From Paenibacillus massiliensis subsp. panacisoli DSM 21345 (lineage in GTDB: Bacteria; Bacillota; Bacilli; Paenibacillales; Paenibacillaceae): a stretch of DNA of 64,000 nucleotides. The notes below the pieces were generated by a model. That model ran no database searches. It saw nothing but the letters and a program-made list of their open reading frames with translations, and had not been told where the DNA came from. The stretch spans positions 62,001-126,000 of the forward strand of contig NZ_AUFO01000011.1 of NCBI RefSeq assembly GCF_000426545.1, written 5' to 3'. Position 1 is the stretch's first letter; every line of letters starts with the position of its first letter. Both the position numbers and the translations under genes were made by a program. This document shows, piece after piece, positions 1 through 8,969 of this stretch.

Positions 1-1109
1 CATCCGTCGTCCAGAACGAAGAGCTCAATGCCAAGCGGGCTTGCTGCCTCAGCAATCGCTTCGATCTTGTTAGCATCAAAATTGAAGTAGGTCGCTTCCC
101 AGTTGTTGATCAGAATCGGACGTACTTCGTCTCTATGGTTACCGCGGCACAGGCGAGTTCGATATAGGCGGTGATAGGTGCGGGACATGCCGCCCAGTCC
201 TTGGTCAGAATAGACCATTACAACCTCAGGCGTCTGGAAGGACTCTCCAGAAGTAAGCTGCCATGAGAAATCAAATGGATTGATACCAATGCTCACCCGT
301 GTCTGACCAAATTGCTCGACTTCGGCTTGGGCGACAAAGTTACCGCTGTACACGAGGCTGAACCCGTATACGTCACCGACATCTTCGGTGGCGTCTGGAC
401 GGAGCAGGGCCAGGAAGGGGTTCATCTGATGGCTGCTGGAGCCGCGACGGCTCTCCAGACGCAGCGCACCAGGACCGAGCTCTCTCCGCTGAATATGACG
501 CTCACGTACCCACGCACCTGGCAGATAGAGAGCCTCGTACTGGGAATCGCTGAAATCAATGGATGCGCTCATAGCCTCATCCAGTTGAATCGACCCTTTG
601 CCCTCGTACTCGAAGAAAGTCGAGCGTGTAATCGCACTATGATTGGCAAAAACGGTGTATAGCAAGGTTGCCTTGAGGCCAGAATAATCATCCTTAAGCT
701 CCAAATAGAGCGTTGTAGCTTCCTCATTCGCTTCCGTATAGACCGCAGGAAGTCCATTCAGCTTGGGCTTGCCCGCTTCTATCCGGTAGCCGCTGTATTT
801 CAGCTCGGTAATTCTGCTGCCATCTGCAAGCTTCACTTGATAAGCAGGCTGGCGGAAGTCACTGGTGCCATATTGCGGATACTCCTGAGGAAGCGTGTCG
901 AGCGAAATGTTGCGATTCGCAGGCACCGGATTCGGCGAGAAGGAGCAGCGCTCACGTAGCTCCACAATGTGGGCCAGACTGGTGTCATGATTCAACTGTG
1001 CACCCCAATACAGATGGGCAGGGTAGCCTTCAATGATCTGGAACAGATAGCTGCTGTCCTTAGATTGCAAATGGAATAAGCCTAGTGTCTCGTCTACATA
1101 AATATTCAT
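1..1109 (-). CDS. alpha-galactosidase, GH36 (partial, 3' end beyond window)
   Basis: Probable cytoplasmic alpha-galactosidase that removes terminal alpha-1,6-galactose from raffinose-family sugars. Only the first 369 codons lie in the window; the reading frame runs off the left edge still open. The ATG at 1109 is preceded by GGGAG at a good distance. No signal peptide is visible. The first roughly 320 residues correspond to the N-terminal beta-sandwich of GH36. They lead into the start of the catalytic barrel, where NNWEATYF (Trp337) and FVLDDG (residues 364-369) match family signatures. The catalytic aspartates would lie outside the window. It sits downstream of the lacI-type gene on the same strand and faces away from the transporter and GH32 genes, which suggests joint raffinose/sucrose use (inference). 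Family assignment is firm; exact substrate is not. Confidence 0.9.
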   Translation of the reverse strand, partial: MNIYVDETLGLFHLQSKDSSYLFQIIEGYPAHLYWGAQLNHDTSLAHIVELRERCSFSPNPVPANRNISLDTLPQEYPQYGTSDFRQPAYQVKLADGSRITELKYSGYRIEAGKPKLNGLPAVYTEANEEATTLYLELKDDYSGLKATLLYTVFANHSAITRSTFFEYEGKGSIQLDEAMSASIDFSDSQYEALYLPGAWVRERHIQRRELGPGALRLESRRGSSSHQMNPFLALLRPDATEDVGDVYGFSLVYSGNFVAQAEVEQFGQTRVSIGINPFDFSWQLTSGESFQTPEVVMVYSDQGLGGMSRTYHRLYRTRLCRGNHRDEVRPILINNWEATYFNFDANKIEAIAEAASPLGIELFVLDDG

Positions 1110-1126
1110 CAGATTCACTCCCGAAT

Positions 1127-1190
1127 TTTATAGTCTGGTTGTGACGCCATCATTACATTCGTAGCGTTACATTCGTACCGAACATTCGTA
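1127..1190 (-). promoter_or_regulatory. putative promoter and three direct repeats ahead of the GH36 gene
   Basis: On the minus strand a TATAAA hexamer (1132-1127) lies about 18 bases before the start codon, with no good -35 box. Just upstream are three exact copies of TACGAATGT (plus-strand positions 1182-1190, 1169-1177, 1155-1163), spaced 13 and 14 bp apart. A weak core promoter with direct repeats immediately upstream would fit an activator-dependent promoter. The repeats could also be simple slippage products. Confidence 0.4.
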
Positions 1191-1245
1191 TCATTACAGT
1201 TGTTGAAGTTGAAAACGACATCCGTTTAATGAAGCTACACTTCAT

Positions 1246-2265
<1,020 letters not shown>

Positions 2266-2274
2266 TCACACCTT

Positions 2275-2298
2275 TTTTAGTTAATAAATTTACTAAAA
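2275..2298. promoter_or_regulatory. candidate LacI-family operator
   Basis: A 24-bp near-palindrome with perfect outer arms TTTTAGT and ACTAAAA; 20 of 24 positions are symmetric. It lies in the divergent region between the lacI-type gene and the sensor kinase gene, 15 bp upstream of the repressor start. Position and symmetry fit autoregulation and possibly control of the divergent kinase gene (inference). Confidence 0.5.
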
Positions 2299-2335
2299 CT
2301 ACGCTTTAAGCCTATCACACTCTACAAACGATTTC

Positions 2336-2349
2336 AATAACCGCTTACA
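2336..2349 (+). promoter_or_regulatory. cre-like site upstream of the kinase gene
   Basis: AATAACCGCTTACA matches 12 of 14 positions of the catabolite-control consensus TGWAANCGNTNWCA bound by CcpA. It lies 92 bp before the kinase start. Only the first two positions deviate. Function is inferred. Confidence 0.45.
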
Positions 2350-2440
2350 TCCTCCCAGCTCTCTGTGAATTTTCTATCTACTCTTCGGTGAAGAAGTTGT
2401 GTTAACATGATGAATATTCTTCGAATTGCGGGGGCAGATC

Positions 2441-4252
2441 ATGTACAAGTTCATGTCTTGGGCACAAAAATGGTTCGGGCGACTACGCTTCAAGAGTAAG
2501 GTAATCGCCTTATTTCTACCCTTAATCATACTATCGTTGGTTATTCTTGGGGTCGGATCGAGCCAGATCTTCAGCCGCTCTCTGATTGAGCGGACGACCA
2601 GCAATGTCATGGATGAATCTCAACTGATTCTATCCAGAACCGATTACATATTCAGCAGTGTAGAGACTGCCGCGAATATTATGGTGACGAATATTAACCG
2701 CTTGTATGAATCGAATGGCAAGCCTCCAGCATCCACGGTTGAGCAGACGCATTTTGCCAATCTCATGCAGAGCCGTCTGTCCATTGATGTATCGATCTTC
2801 AAGGAGGTAGACGGAGCTGTATTCGTCGATAGCAGCGGACATATATATGCCTCCTATGATGAGAAAGGGGATGCCGAGCAGATCCGTAAGCTGGTGCATA
2901 GTGGTCAGGAGATGGACAGCTACGGACGCGCAATCTGGATGGGAATGGAACGCAGAGACCTGCTGACTCCGGACCCGAGCTCCCCAATGCTGACGCTCCG
3001 CAAGACGGTCATTCACATCGACAATGGAGAAGTGTACGGTACGTTGTTCCTGCTGGTGAAGGAGGAACGGTTATCCGCATATCTGAAATCCAGTGATGCT
3101 TCTACGTCGAAAACCTACTATTTTCTCGATCGAGGCCATCAGGTGGTCGTAGCTGAAGATAATGCCCAGCTAATGCAACCCATTAGCTCTGAGCTGGCGT
3201 CGTCGATGCAGTCCTGCGCCGATCAATCCTCCGCTGGAGCGTGCTCGTTCCAGGAGGAAGGCAATCTGATTTCGGTAGTCGATTATGATCGGATGAACTG
3301 GAAGCTCGTGAATGTCGTGTCCTTGAATCTGCTCATGGCGGATGTGCGAAAGAATGTCGGCTTGACCGCAGCGATTGGCCTGTTCTGCCTGGTGCTCTCC
3401 TGGCTGGGCGCGAGCTTCCTGTCCCGAATGGTCGTAAGCCCGCTGGAGCAGGTGACCGGGGCGATGCGAAAGGTAGTGAACGGAGATATTCATACGGTAG
3501 TGCCTGTACGTTCCGAGGATGAGATCGGTACGATTGCCGAGGCCTTTAACTATATGGTCAGACGGGTACGGGAGCTGCTTGATACCGTCAGGCAGGAGCA
3601 GAATCGCAAGCGTGAATTTGAGCTCGCCTTGATGAGTGCACAGATTAAGCCCCATTTTCTATACAACACGCTGGATACCATCTATGCGCTCAATGAGCTG
3701 GATCGTCATGATGAAGCAAGAGATACGACCAAGGCGTTGGCTGATTTTTACCGTATGGCCCTGAATAAGGGACGAGAGCTCATCATTCTGGAGAAGGAGA
3801 CAGAGCTGACGGATGACTATCTGACGATTCTACAGATTCGCTATCCAGATGTATTTCGTTACGAGATTGATATTCCGTCTGAACTGGCGGGTACCCCAAT
3901 TCCGAAGCTGTCGCTCCAGCCACTGGTAGAGAATGCGATTTATCATGGGCTGAAGGCCAAAGGAATCAAGGGGTTCATCCGTATATCTGCCTTCACTCAG
4001 GATGACAAGGTTATTATTCGGGTGGAGGATAACGGTGTAGGGATGGACTCTGCACAGGTAGAAGCCATCATGTCACGTGATTCCTTCGAGGAGGGTGCAC
4101 GTTCGATCGGCACGTATAGCGTTCAGCAACGATTGAATTTGTATTTTGGTGAGGAATACGGAATTATGGTGCACAGCGCTCCTGGAGAAGGGACAAGGGT
4201 CGAGCTGTCTTTGCCGATGCTGCAAAAGGGGAGTGGGACACAGCATGTATAA
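2441..4252 (+). CDS. YesM-type sensor histidine kinase
   Basis: Membrane sensor kinase of 603 residues, LytS/YesM (HPK8) type. A first membrane helix lies at about residues 21-39 and a second near 303-325, with an extracytoplasmic sensor domain between. A HAMP linker follows (SPLEQVTGAMRKVVNGDI), then the His-kinase segment QIKPHFLYNTLDTI with phospho-acceptor His405, and a HATPase domain with PLVENAIYHG near residue 495. I place the start at ATG 2441 behind GGGGG; an in-frame TTG 15 bases earlier is less likely because it precedes that ribosome site. It overlaps the next gene by 8 bp, so kinase and regulator are translationally coupled. It probably senses an extracellular sugar or a sugar-loaded binding protein and controls the transporter genes at 5.6-8.8 kb. 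Confidence 0.95.
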   Translation: MYKFMSWAQKWFGRLRFKSKVIALFLPLIILSLVILGVGSSQIFSRSLIERTTSNVMDESQLILSRTDYIFSSVETAANIMVTNINRLYESNGKPPASTVEQTHFANLMQSRLSIDVSIFKEVDGAVFVDSSGHIYASYDEKGDAEQIRKLVHSGQEMDSYGRAIWMGMERRDLLTPDPSSPMLTLRKTVIHIDNGEVYGTLFLLVKEERLSAYLKSSDASTSKTYYFLDRGHQVVVAEDNAQLMQPISSELASSMQSCADQSSAGACSFQEEGNLISVVDYDRMNWKLVNVVSLNLLMADVRKNVGLTAAIGLFCLVLSWLGASFLSRMVVSPLEQVTGAMRKVVNGDIHTVVPVRSEDEIGTIAEAFNYMVRRVRELLDTVRQEQNRKREFELALMSAQIKPHFLYNTLDTIYALNELDRHDEARDTTKALADFYRMALNKGRELIILEKETELTDDYLTILQIRYPDVFRYEIDIPSELAGTPIPKLSLQPLVENAIYHGLKAKGIKGFIRISAFTQDDKVIIRVEDNGVGMDSAQVEAIMSRDSFEEGARSIGTYSVQQRLNLYFGEEYGIMVHSAPGEGTRVELSLPMLQKGSGTQHV

Positions 4253-5351
4253 AGTGATGATAGTGGATGATGAGCCTTTATTTCGTGATTTTCTGCGTCT
4301 GAAAATGGACTGGGAAAGCCATGGCTTTCAGGTCTGCTGTGAGGCGAGAAATGGACAAGAGGCACTTCAGGAGGCAGAGCTGCACAAGCCGCATCTGGCT
4401 CTGGTCGATATCAATATGCCCTTCATGGACGGGATTGAACTGGCGCAGCGGCTTAAGGTCCGGTTCGAGCGGATGGCCATTGTATTCATTTCTGGACATA
4501 ACGAGTTCGAATATTTGCAAAAAGCGGTGCGCACAGGCGTTAAGGATTATTTGCTCAAGCCGTTTAATGCAGAAGAAATGAGCGCAATGCTGACACGGAT
4601 TGCACCGGATCTACCGAAGCTACCGACAGTAGAGCAGAGCGGCGAAGCTAGGGAGTCGATGGGAGCTAGTGGTGGCACTCGGGCTGTGCTGCCCGATCTT
4701 GGCAGCTTGCGCGATGCGGTCGTCCTCGGCCTGATCATGAAGGACAGCGAGTGTCTGGAGGAGGTCCGCAGGGCGGTGCGGCAGCTCCGAATGTATGAGT
4801 GGGGAGACGAGTATGCGGATGCGACACTGATGGGAATCGTATCTCTGGCTCTGACCTTTGCCAGCGAACGGGGTATAGGCTATGATCAGCTATGGGATAA
4901 CGGGGATGTTGTCTCACCCTACGATTACTTGCGAGGGCTTGGAAGCTGGGAGGCCGCCGAGGAATGGTTGGCATCGCTATACCATCGGCTGATTCGACTG
5001 ATGGAGCAGATCCGTCCAACGAAGGCTGCGAATCTGTTCGCTGCAGCCATCCATTACATTCAGGAGCATTATTCCGATCCGGATCTGTCTGCAGAGCAGG
5101 TATCCGGTGGCGTATTCGTCGATCCCAGCTATCTGCGGCGCGTCTTCCGCAAGGAATCTGGCTTCTCAATCGTTGATCATATTACACATATTCGGATGAA
5201 GAAGGCTAAGGAGCTCATGCTGGAGGGCAACCGCAAGCTATATGAAATCGCGGAGAGCGTCGGCTATAACGACCCGAATTATTTCAGCAAATCCTTCAAA
5301 AAATGCTTCGGCATGACCCCCACAGAATATGAGCAGCTCAGGAAAAGATAG
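4245..5351 (+). CDS. YesN-type response regulator, AraC output domain
   Basis: Response regulator of 368 residues. The receiver domain occupies about residues 1-120, with acidic pocket DDE (9-11), phospho-acceptor Asp55 in LVDINMPFMDG and Lys105 in LLKPFN. The C-terminal 100 residues are an AraC-type double helix-turn-helix (LYEIAESVGYNDPNYFSKSF; FGMTPTEYEQLRK). ATG 4245 was chosen because AAAGGGGAG lies just upstream and the protein then begins directly with the receiver fold; the frame is open further upstream but only inside the kinase gene. Partner of the overlapping YesM-type kinase. Its likely targets are the downstream operon promoter with direct repeats at 5538 and 5558. Confidence 0.95.
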   Translation: MYKVMIVDDEPLFRDFLRLKMDWESHGFQVCCEARNGQEALQEAELHKPHLALVDINMPFMDGIELAQRLKVRFERMAIVFISGHNEFEYLQKAVRTGVKDYLLKPFNAEEMSAMLTRIAPDLPKLPTVEQSGEARESMGASGGTRAVLPDLGSLRDAVVLGLIMKDSECLEEVRRAVRQLRMYEWGDEYADATLMGIVSLALTFASERGIGYDQLWDNGDVVSPYDYLRGLGSWEAAEEWLASLYHRLIRLMEQIRPTKAANLFAAAIHYIQEHYSDPDLSAEQVSGGVFVDPSYLRRVFRKESGFSIVDHITHIRMKKAKELMLEGNRKLYEIAESVGYNDPNYFSKSFKKCFGMTPTEYEQLRKR

Positions 5352-5443
5352 ATTGTGTATCGTTAGGCAGGATTAGATAGTAGAAGTAGATAAGTAGGGC
5401 TAGTTCAGTAGGATTCGTTCGGATGGAATGGATTAGCTATAGT

Positions 5444-5484
5444 GAGAGCAGCTATTCTTCATAGAAGGGTGGCTGCTCTTCATT
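5444..5484 (+). terminator. probable terminator after the two-component genes
   Basis: AGAGCAGC and GCTGCTCT arms (within 5444-5479) enclose a 19-nt loop that can itself pair (TCTT with AGAA), followed by the T-rich TCATTT. It separates the yesMN pair from the binding-protein gene. Confidence 0.6.
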
Positions 5485-5497
5485 TGAGGGAAAAACG

Positions 5498-5627
5498 TGA
5501 ATTTCGTGAAATTCGTGAACGCTCTGCGGGGATTTGTCCCGTTTTTTACAGATAGCGCCCGTTTTGTGCCTTAAAGAACCACGTCGGTGTTGACTATACT
5601 ATAGCTACAGCAATGAAAACGCAGTCA
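5498..5627 (+). promoter_or_regulatory. promoter region of the first sugar-transport operon: direct repeats, -10, cre
   Basis: The 304-bp gap before the binding-protein gene holds, in order: an inverted repeat GAATTTC-GT-GAAATTC; two direct CCCGTTTT repeats at 5538 and 5558, exactly 20 bp apart; a -10-like TATACT at 5595-5600; and TGAAAACGCAGTCA at 5614-5627, which matches 13 of 14 positions of the CcpA cre consensus and would lie just downstream of the transcription start. Repeats spaced two helical turns and located 37 and 57 bp before the -10 suit an AraC-type response regulator dimer. Repression by CcpA as a roadblock is inferred. Confidence 0.6.
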
Positions 5628-5655
5628 ATAGAGAGCTGCACAAGGGGGCAATGAA

Positions 5656-6966
5656 ATGAAAGCACAGAGTCACAAACGATTGAAGGCTGTATTGCTAACG
5701 CTTACAATGTCATTGGTCTTGGCTGCTTGTGGGGGAACTGAATCCTCCTCCTCGGAAGCATCCAATCCATCTGGTGATGGGACAATCAAATTGAAGGTGT
5801 ATGCGCAGCATTTTGATGATGATACGTCCAAGCCGTTCGACTATGCGGTGGAGAAGCTTAAAGAGGAAATGCCGAATGTAGAGATTGAGCTGGATGCTGC
5901 GGTGCAGGATGGCTATCAGAAGCTGAAGACATATGCGGCAACGGGCAATATGCCTGATATCTACTTTACAGACTGGTCGACACTGCAGACGATGGCAAAA
6001 TCCAAAAATGTCGAGCTGCTGGATGACTATGAAGCTACTACCGAATTCAAGCAGAACCTGAATCCAGGCGTAGAATCCCGTCTGGTGGCGCCGGATAATC
6101 ATGTATACGCGTATCCCGATACTGGAATCGAGTTCCAGATCATCTACTACAACAAAGCGATCTTCGAACAGGTTGGCATCCAGACGCCGATCAAGACGAT
6201 TGATCAGATGGCAGAGGCTGCACAGAAGCTGAAGGCTGCTGGCTTTGTACCGATGTCCATATTTGCAAAAGAAAAGTGGATTACGACCGCCTTCTATAAC
6301 GGTCTCGTGACCCGGGAGCAGCCGCAGGGCTTTGGTGCAATCGGTCAGGAGGGCTTGAAGCAGCTGCCTGAGGCTTTTGTGACCGCTGCTGAGCAGATGA
6401 AGAAGCTGCAGCAAGCGGGATTATTCGATGCGAATGCAACGAATACCAACTATGATCAGGCGTCCTCCTTGTTCTATCAAGGTAAAGCTGCCATGTTCGT
6501 AAATGGTCAGTGGGAGATCTATAGCTCGCAGGAGAAGCTGGGAGATCAGGTGGACTGGATGTACTGGCCAGCCAAGGATGAGGCTACTTATGAGCAATCC
6601 AAGTATTTCATCAATGGGGCGGGAGCTCCGCAAGGCTATGCCGTATACCCTGGCAGCAAGAACAAGGATACAGCGGTCGAGGTCGCTGCTTTCCTGGCAG
6701 CCAAGTCTGCCGAGTACCGTTACACACAGCTAGGTAGCCCGATCGTATCCCCTAAGGTTGATCTGCCGATCGCTTCGGATGTACCTGCGATGATGCAGCG
6801 CGTAGCAACAGAGCTCCTGCCAAATGCAGAGAATTACGCACAGCTACTGAGCAATACAGCTATTACAAATGCCATCAATGACGGCACGCAGTATATCATG
6901 GTGGATAGCTACACGCCGGAGGAATTCGTCGAAAGTCTGAATCGTGTATTGGATAAAGAGAACTAA
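5656..6966 (+). CDS. ABC transporter sugar-binding lipoprotein
   Basis: Extracellular solute-binding protein, family 1 (MalE/MsmE-like), 436 residues. The lipoprotein signal ends LVLAAC with lipidated Cys25; a short Ser-rich linker follows. ATG 5656 is preceded by AAGGGGGC. It is the first gene of an import system with permeases at 7043 and 7961 and the GH32 hydrolase at 8970, so the ligand is probably sucrose, raffinose or a fructo-oligosaccharide (inference from context). No ATPase gene is present, so a shared MsmX-type ATPase from elsewhere is likely. A hairpin follows the stop codon and could favour production of the binding protein over the membrane subunits. Confidence 0.93.
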   Translation: MKAQSHKRLKAVLLTLTMSLVLAACGGTESSSSEASNPSGDGTIKLKVYAQHFDDDTSKPFDYAVEKLKEEMPNVEIELDAAVQDGYQKLKTYAATGNMPDIYFTDWSTLQTMAKSKNVELLDDYEATTEFKQNLNPGVESRLVAPDNHVYAYPDTGIEFQIIYYNKAIFEQVGIQTPIKTIDQMAEAAQKLKAAGFVPMSIFAKEKWITTAFYNGLVTREQPQGFGAIGQEGLKQLPEAFVTAAEQMKKLQQAGLFDANATNTNYDQASSLFYQGKAAMFVNGQWEIYSSQEKLGDQVDWMYWPAKDEATYEQSKYFINGAGAPQGYAVYPGSKNKDTAVEVAAFLAAKSAEYRYTQLGSPIVSPKVDLPIASDVPAMMQRVATELLPNAENYAQLLSNTAITNAINDGTQYIMVDSYTPEEFVESLNRVLDKEN

Positions 6967-6980
6967 TAACTAGAAACCCG

Positions 6981-7012
6981 GCAGCCCTTGGTGATTCATC
7001 ATCAGGGGTTGC
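6981..7012 (+). terminator. hairpin between binding-protein and permease genes
   Basis: GCAGCCC..GTGAT pairs with ATCA..GGGGTTGC in a roughly 15-bp imperfect stem with a 2-nt loop. There is no clear T-run, so it may be an mRNA-stabilising 3' structure or a leaky terminator rather than a full stop. Confidence 0.5.
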
Positions 7013-7042
7013 TCTGACAGACAAAAGGGGTGGAAGGAACAC

Positions 7043-7921
7043 ATGAATAAATATTTAGGTAACAAGACGGCATTGACTCTGTTTTTGCTGCCAGCATTGC
7101 TGATCTATAGCGTTGTTCTTATATATCCCGTACTTCAGACGGTATTTCGTAGCTTCTATAATTGGGATGGACTAAGCACGCCCGAATTCTCGGGACTCAG
7201 CAACTATATAGAGCTGTTCCATGACCCGCTACTCATCACTTCGTTGAAGAATGGGGGCATCTTCGCTCTTGTCCTGATCGTCTTCCAGATCGGACTTGGT
7301 ACGATCCTTGCCCTGATCTGCGCTGACCCCCGTACTCATGGTCGAAAATTCCTGAAGACCGCTTACTTTATTCCCGTGGTGCTGTCAGTTACGGTCGTAT
7401 GTCAGCTCTGGATTGCGATGTATGATCCGACCAACGGACTCATTAACCGTCTGTTCACGCTGCTGAATATTCCGTACCAGCAGAACTGGCTCACTTCTCC
7501 GACTGCATCTATTATTGCGATTGCGTTCGTCAATGCCTGGCAGTTCATGGGATATCAATTCGCACTCCTGTATGCAGGTGTGAAATCCATCCCAGAGGAC
7601 TACTTCGAGGCAGCCACTATTGATGGCTGTAGCAAATGGAAGGCGCATTTCTACGTCACCCTGCCCTTGATGAGAGAGACGTTCAAGTTCTGCTTCATCA
7701 TTGCGATTACTTCAGGGATTGGTGCGTTCGTGCAGATGTTGATCATGACCAGTGGAGGTCCAGGTACGATTAACTACACCCTTACCTACATGATCTATCG
7801 CTATGCCTTCATGGAAAGTAACTATGGCTATGCATGTGCTGTATCCGTAGTGCTAGTAGCGATCTCGCTGCTTGCTACTGTCATCATTAACAAGGTATTT
7901 GATCGTGGGCAACACGCCTGA
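7043..7921 (+). CDS. sugar ABC transporter permease, MalF/UgpA type
   Basis: Inner membrane subunit of 292 residues with about six hydrophobic helices. The cytoplasmic coupling loop carries the EAA motif (EAATIDGCSKWKAHFYVTLP, near residue 190) that contacts the ATPase. The start ATG at 7043 follows AAAAGGGG and GGAAGGAA. The first helix is near residues 9-30 and includes LLPALLIYSVVLIYPVLQ, characteristic of CUT1 permeases. It pairs with the permease at 7961. Together with the binding protein it imports an oligosaccharide, probably an alpha-galactoside or fructan given the neighbouring GH36 and GH32 genes. Confidence 0.93.
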   Translation: MNKYLGNKTALTLFLLPALLIYSVVLIYPVLQTVFRSFYNWDGLSTPEFSGLSNYIELFHDPLLITSLKNGGIFALVLIVFQIGLGTILALICADPRTHGRKFLKTAYFIPVVLSVTVVCQLWIAMYDPTNGLINRLFTLLNIPYQQNWLTSPTASIIAIAFVNAWQFMGYQFALLYAGVKSIPEDYFEAATIDGCSKWKAHFYVTLPLMRETFKFCFIIAITSGIGAFVQMLIMTSGGPGTINYTLTYMIYRYAFMESNYGYACAVSVVLVAISLLATVIINKVFDRGQHA

Positions 7922-7960
7922 TTCGCCATGAATGCAACTTGAGATGTAAAGGAGAACAAA

Positions 7961-8803
7961 ATGAGTATAACGGCTGTACGCAAAATCGGACAATTCGTCT
8001 TACAGCTACCGCTGTGGCTGTATGTGATCGTATCCATCTACCCGCTATTCTGGATGATTTCCTATTCATTGAAGAACAATGATGAGATATTCGTAACCAA
8101 TCCGTTTGGATTCCCGACGACCTTTCGATTTGAGAACTATATCAACGCCTGGCAGCAATTCAATATTCCACGCTATTTCATGAACAGCTTCGTGGTATCG
8201 ACAATATCCACTCTGCTGATTATGCTCATGGCTCTGATGTTTGCTTTTGCCGTGGCCCGCATGAAATGGCGCTTCAATTCACTGGCGCGAATGTACATGA
8301 TTATCGGGATGTTCATGCCGTTGCAGGTCATCATGATCCCACTTGCACTGCTGGTTCGTGATTTTCACCTGACCAATACCTATGGAGCCTTGATTCTGCC
8401 TTATGTAGCTATTGGTCTGCCATTTTCTACTATGGTGTTCTATGGCTTTCTGATGGGAATTCCGAAGGAGATTGAGGAAGCGGCTTGTATGGACGGGGCC
8501 AGCATTTATCGGCTTTTCCTCAGTATCGTTGTACCGCTTGCACTTCCAGCCATTGCTACCGTAGCTATTTTCCAATTCTTGAACAACTGGAACGAATTTA
8601 CCCTGGCATATATTCTGATCTCGGACGAGAATATGAAGACACTACCGCTGGGTCTATTATTCTTCCAGGGCTCCTACAGTACAGATTGGGGAGCTATGGG
8701 AGCGGTCATGACGATCGCGTCTCTGCCGATGGTCCTCGTCTATCTTCTCCTGAGTGACCAGGTTGAGCGTGCGATGACAGTAGGCTCGGCAGTGAAGGGA
8801 TAA
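7961..8803 (+). CDS. sugar ABC transporter permease, MalG/UgpE type
   Basis: Second membrane subunit, 280 residues, about six helices. Near the N terminus PLFWMISYSLKNNDEIF is characteristic of CUT1 MalG-like permeases, and the EAA loop reads EEAACMDGASIYRLFLSIVVP (near residue 170). ATG 7961 is preceded by AAAGGAGAAC. It lies 39 bp downstream of the first permease and belongs to the same operon. The C terminus ends ERAMTVGSAVKG, a common end for this family. No separate promoter is evident. Confidence 0.93.
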   Translation: MSITAVRKIGQFVLQLPLWLYVIVSIYPLFWMISYSLKNNDEIFVTNPFGFPTTFRFENYINAWQQFNIPRYFMNSFVVSTISTLLIMLMALMFAFAVARMKWRFNSLARMYMIIGMFMPLQVIMIPLALLVRDFHLTNTYGALILPYVAIGLPFSTMVFYGFLMGIPKEIEEAACMDGASIYRLFLSIVVPLALPAIATVAIFQFLNNWNEFTLAYILISDENMKTLPLGLLFFQGSYSTDWGAMGAVMTIASLPMVLVYLLLSDQVERAMTVGSAVKG

Positions 8804-8969
8804 TTGGAGATGGTGTAAGGGTACCTTGACCAGATCACTTGTGAGGTAGAGCTGCTGCAAGCGGGGAGCCCTGTCGACGACGGCTAGCGCTTGCTGTTCT
8901 AATGAACGAGGATCATAATGTGATGAACTCGTGATACTATAGTCTTTTGACGTCAAGGAGGAACGGTAA

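Noticed and set aside
4735..5169. 144-residue minus-strand frame opposite the response regulator gene
   Set aside because: Antisense shadow of a strongly supported gene; Arg/Pro/Ser-rich composition typical of reverse frames. The same applies to other long antisense frames, for example 21880-22626 and 19633-20346.
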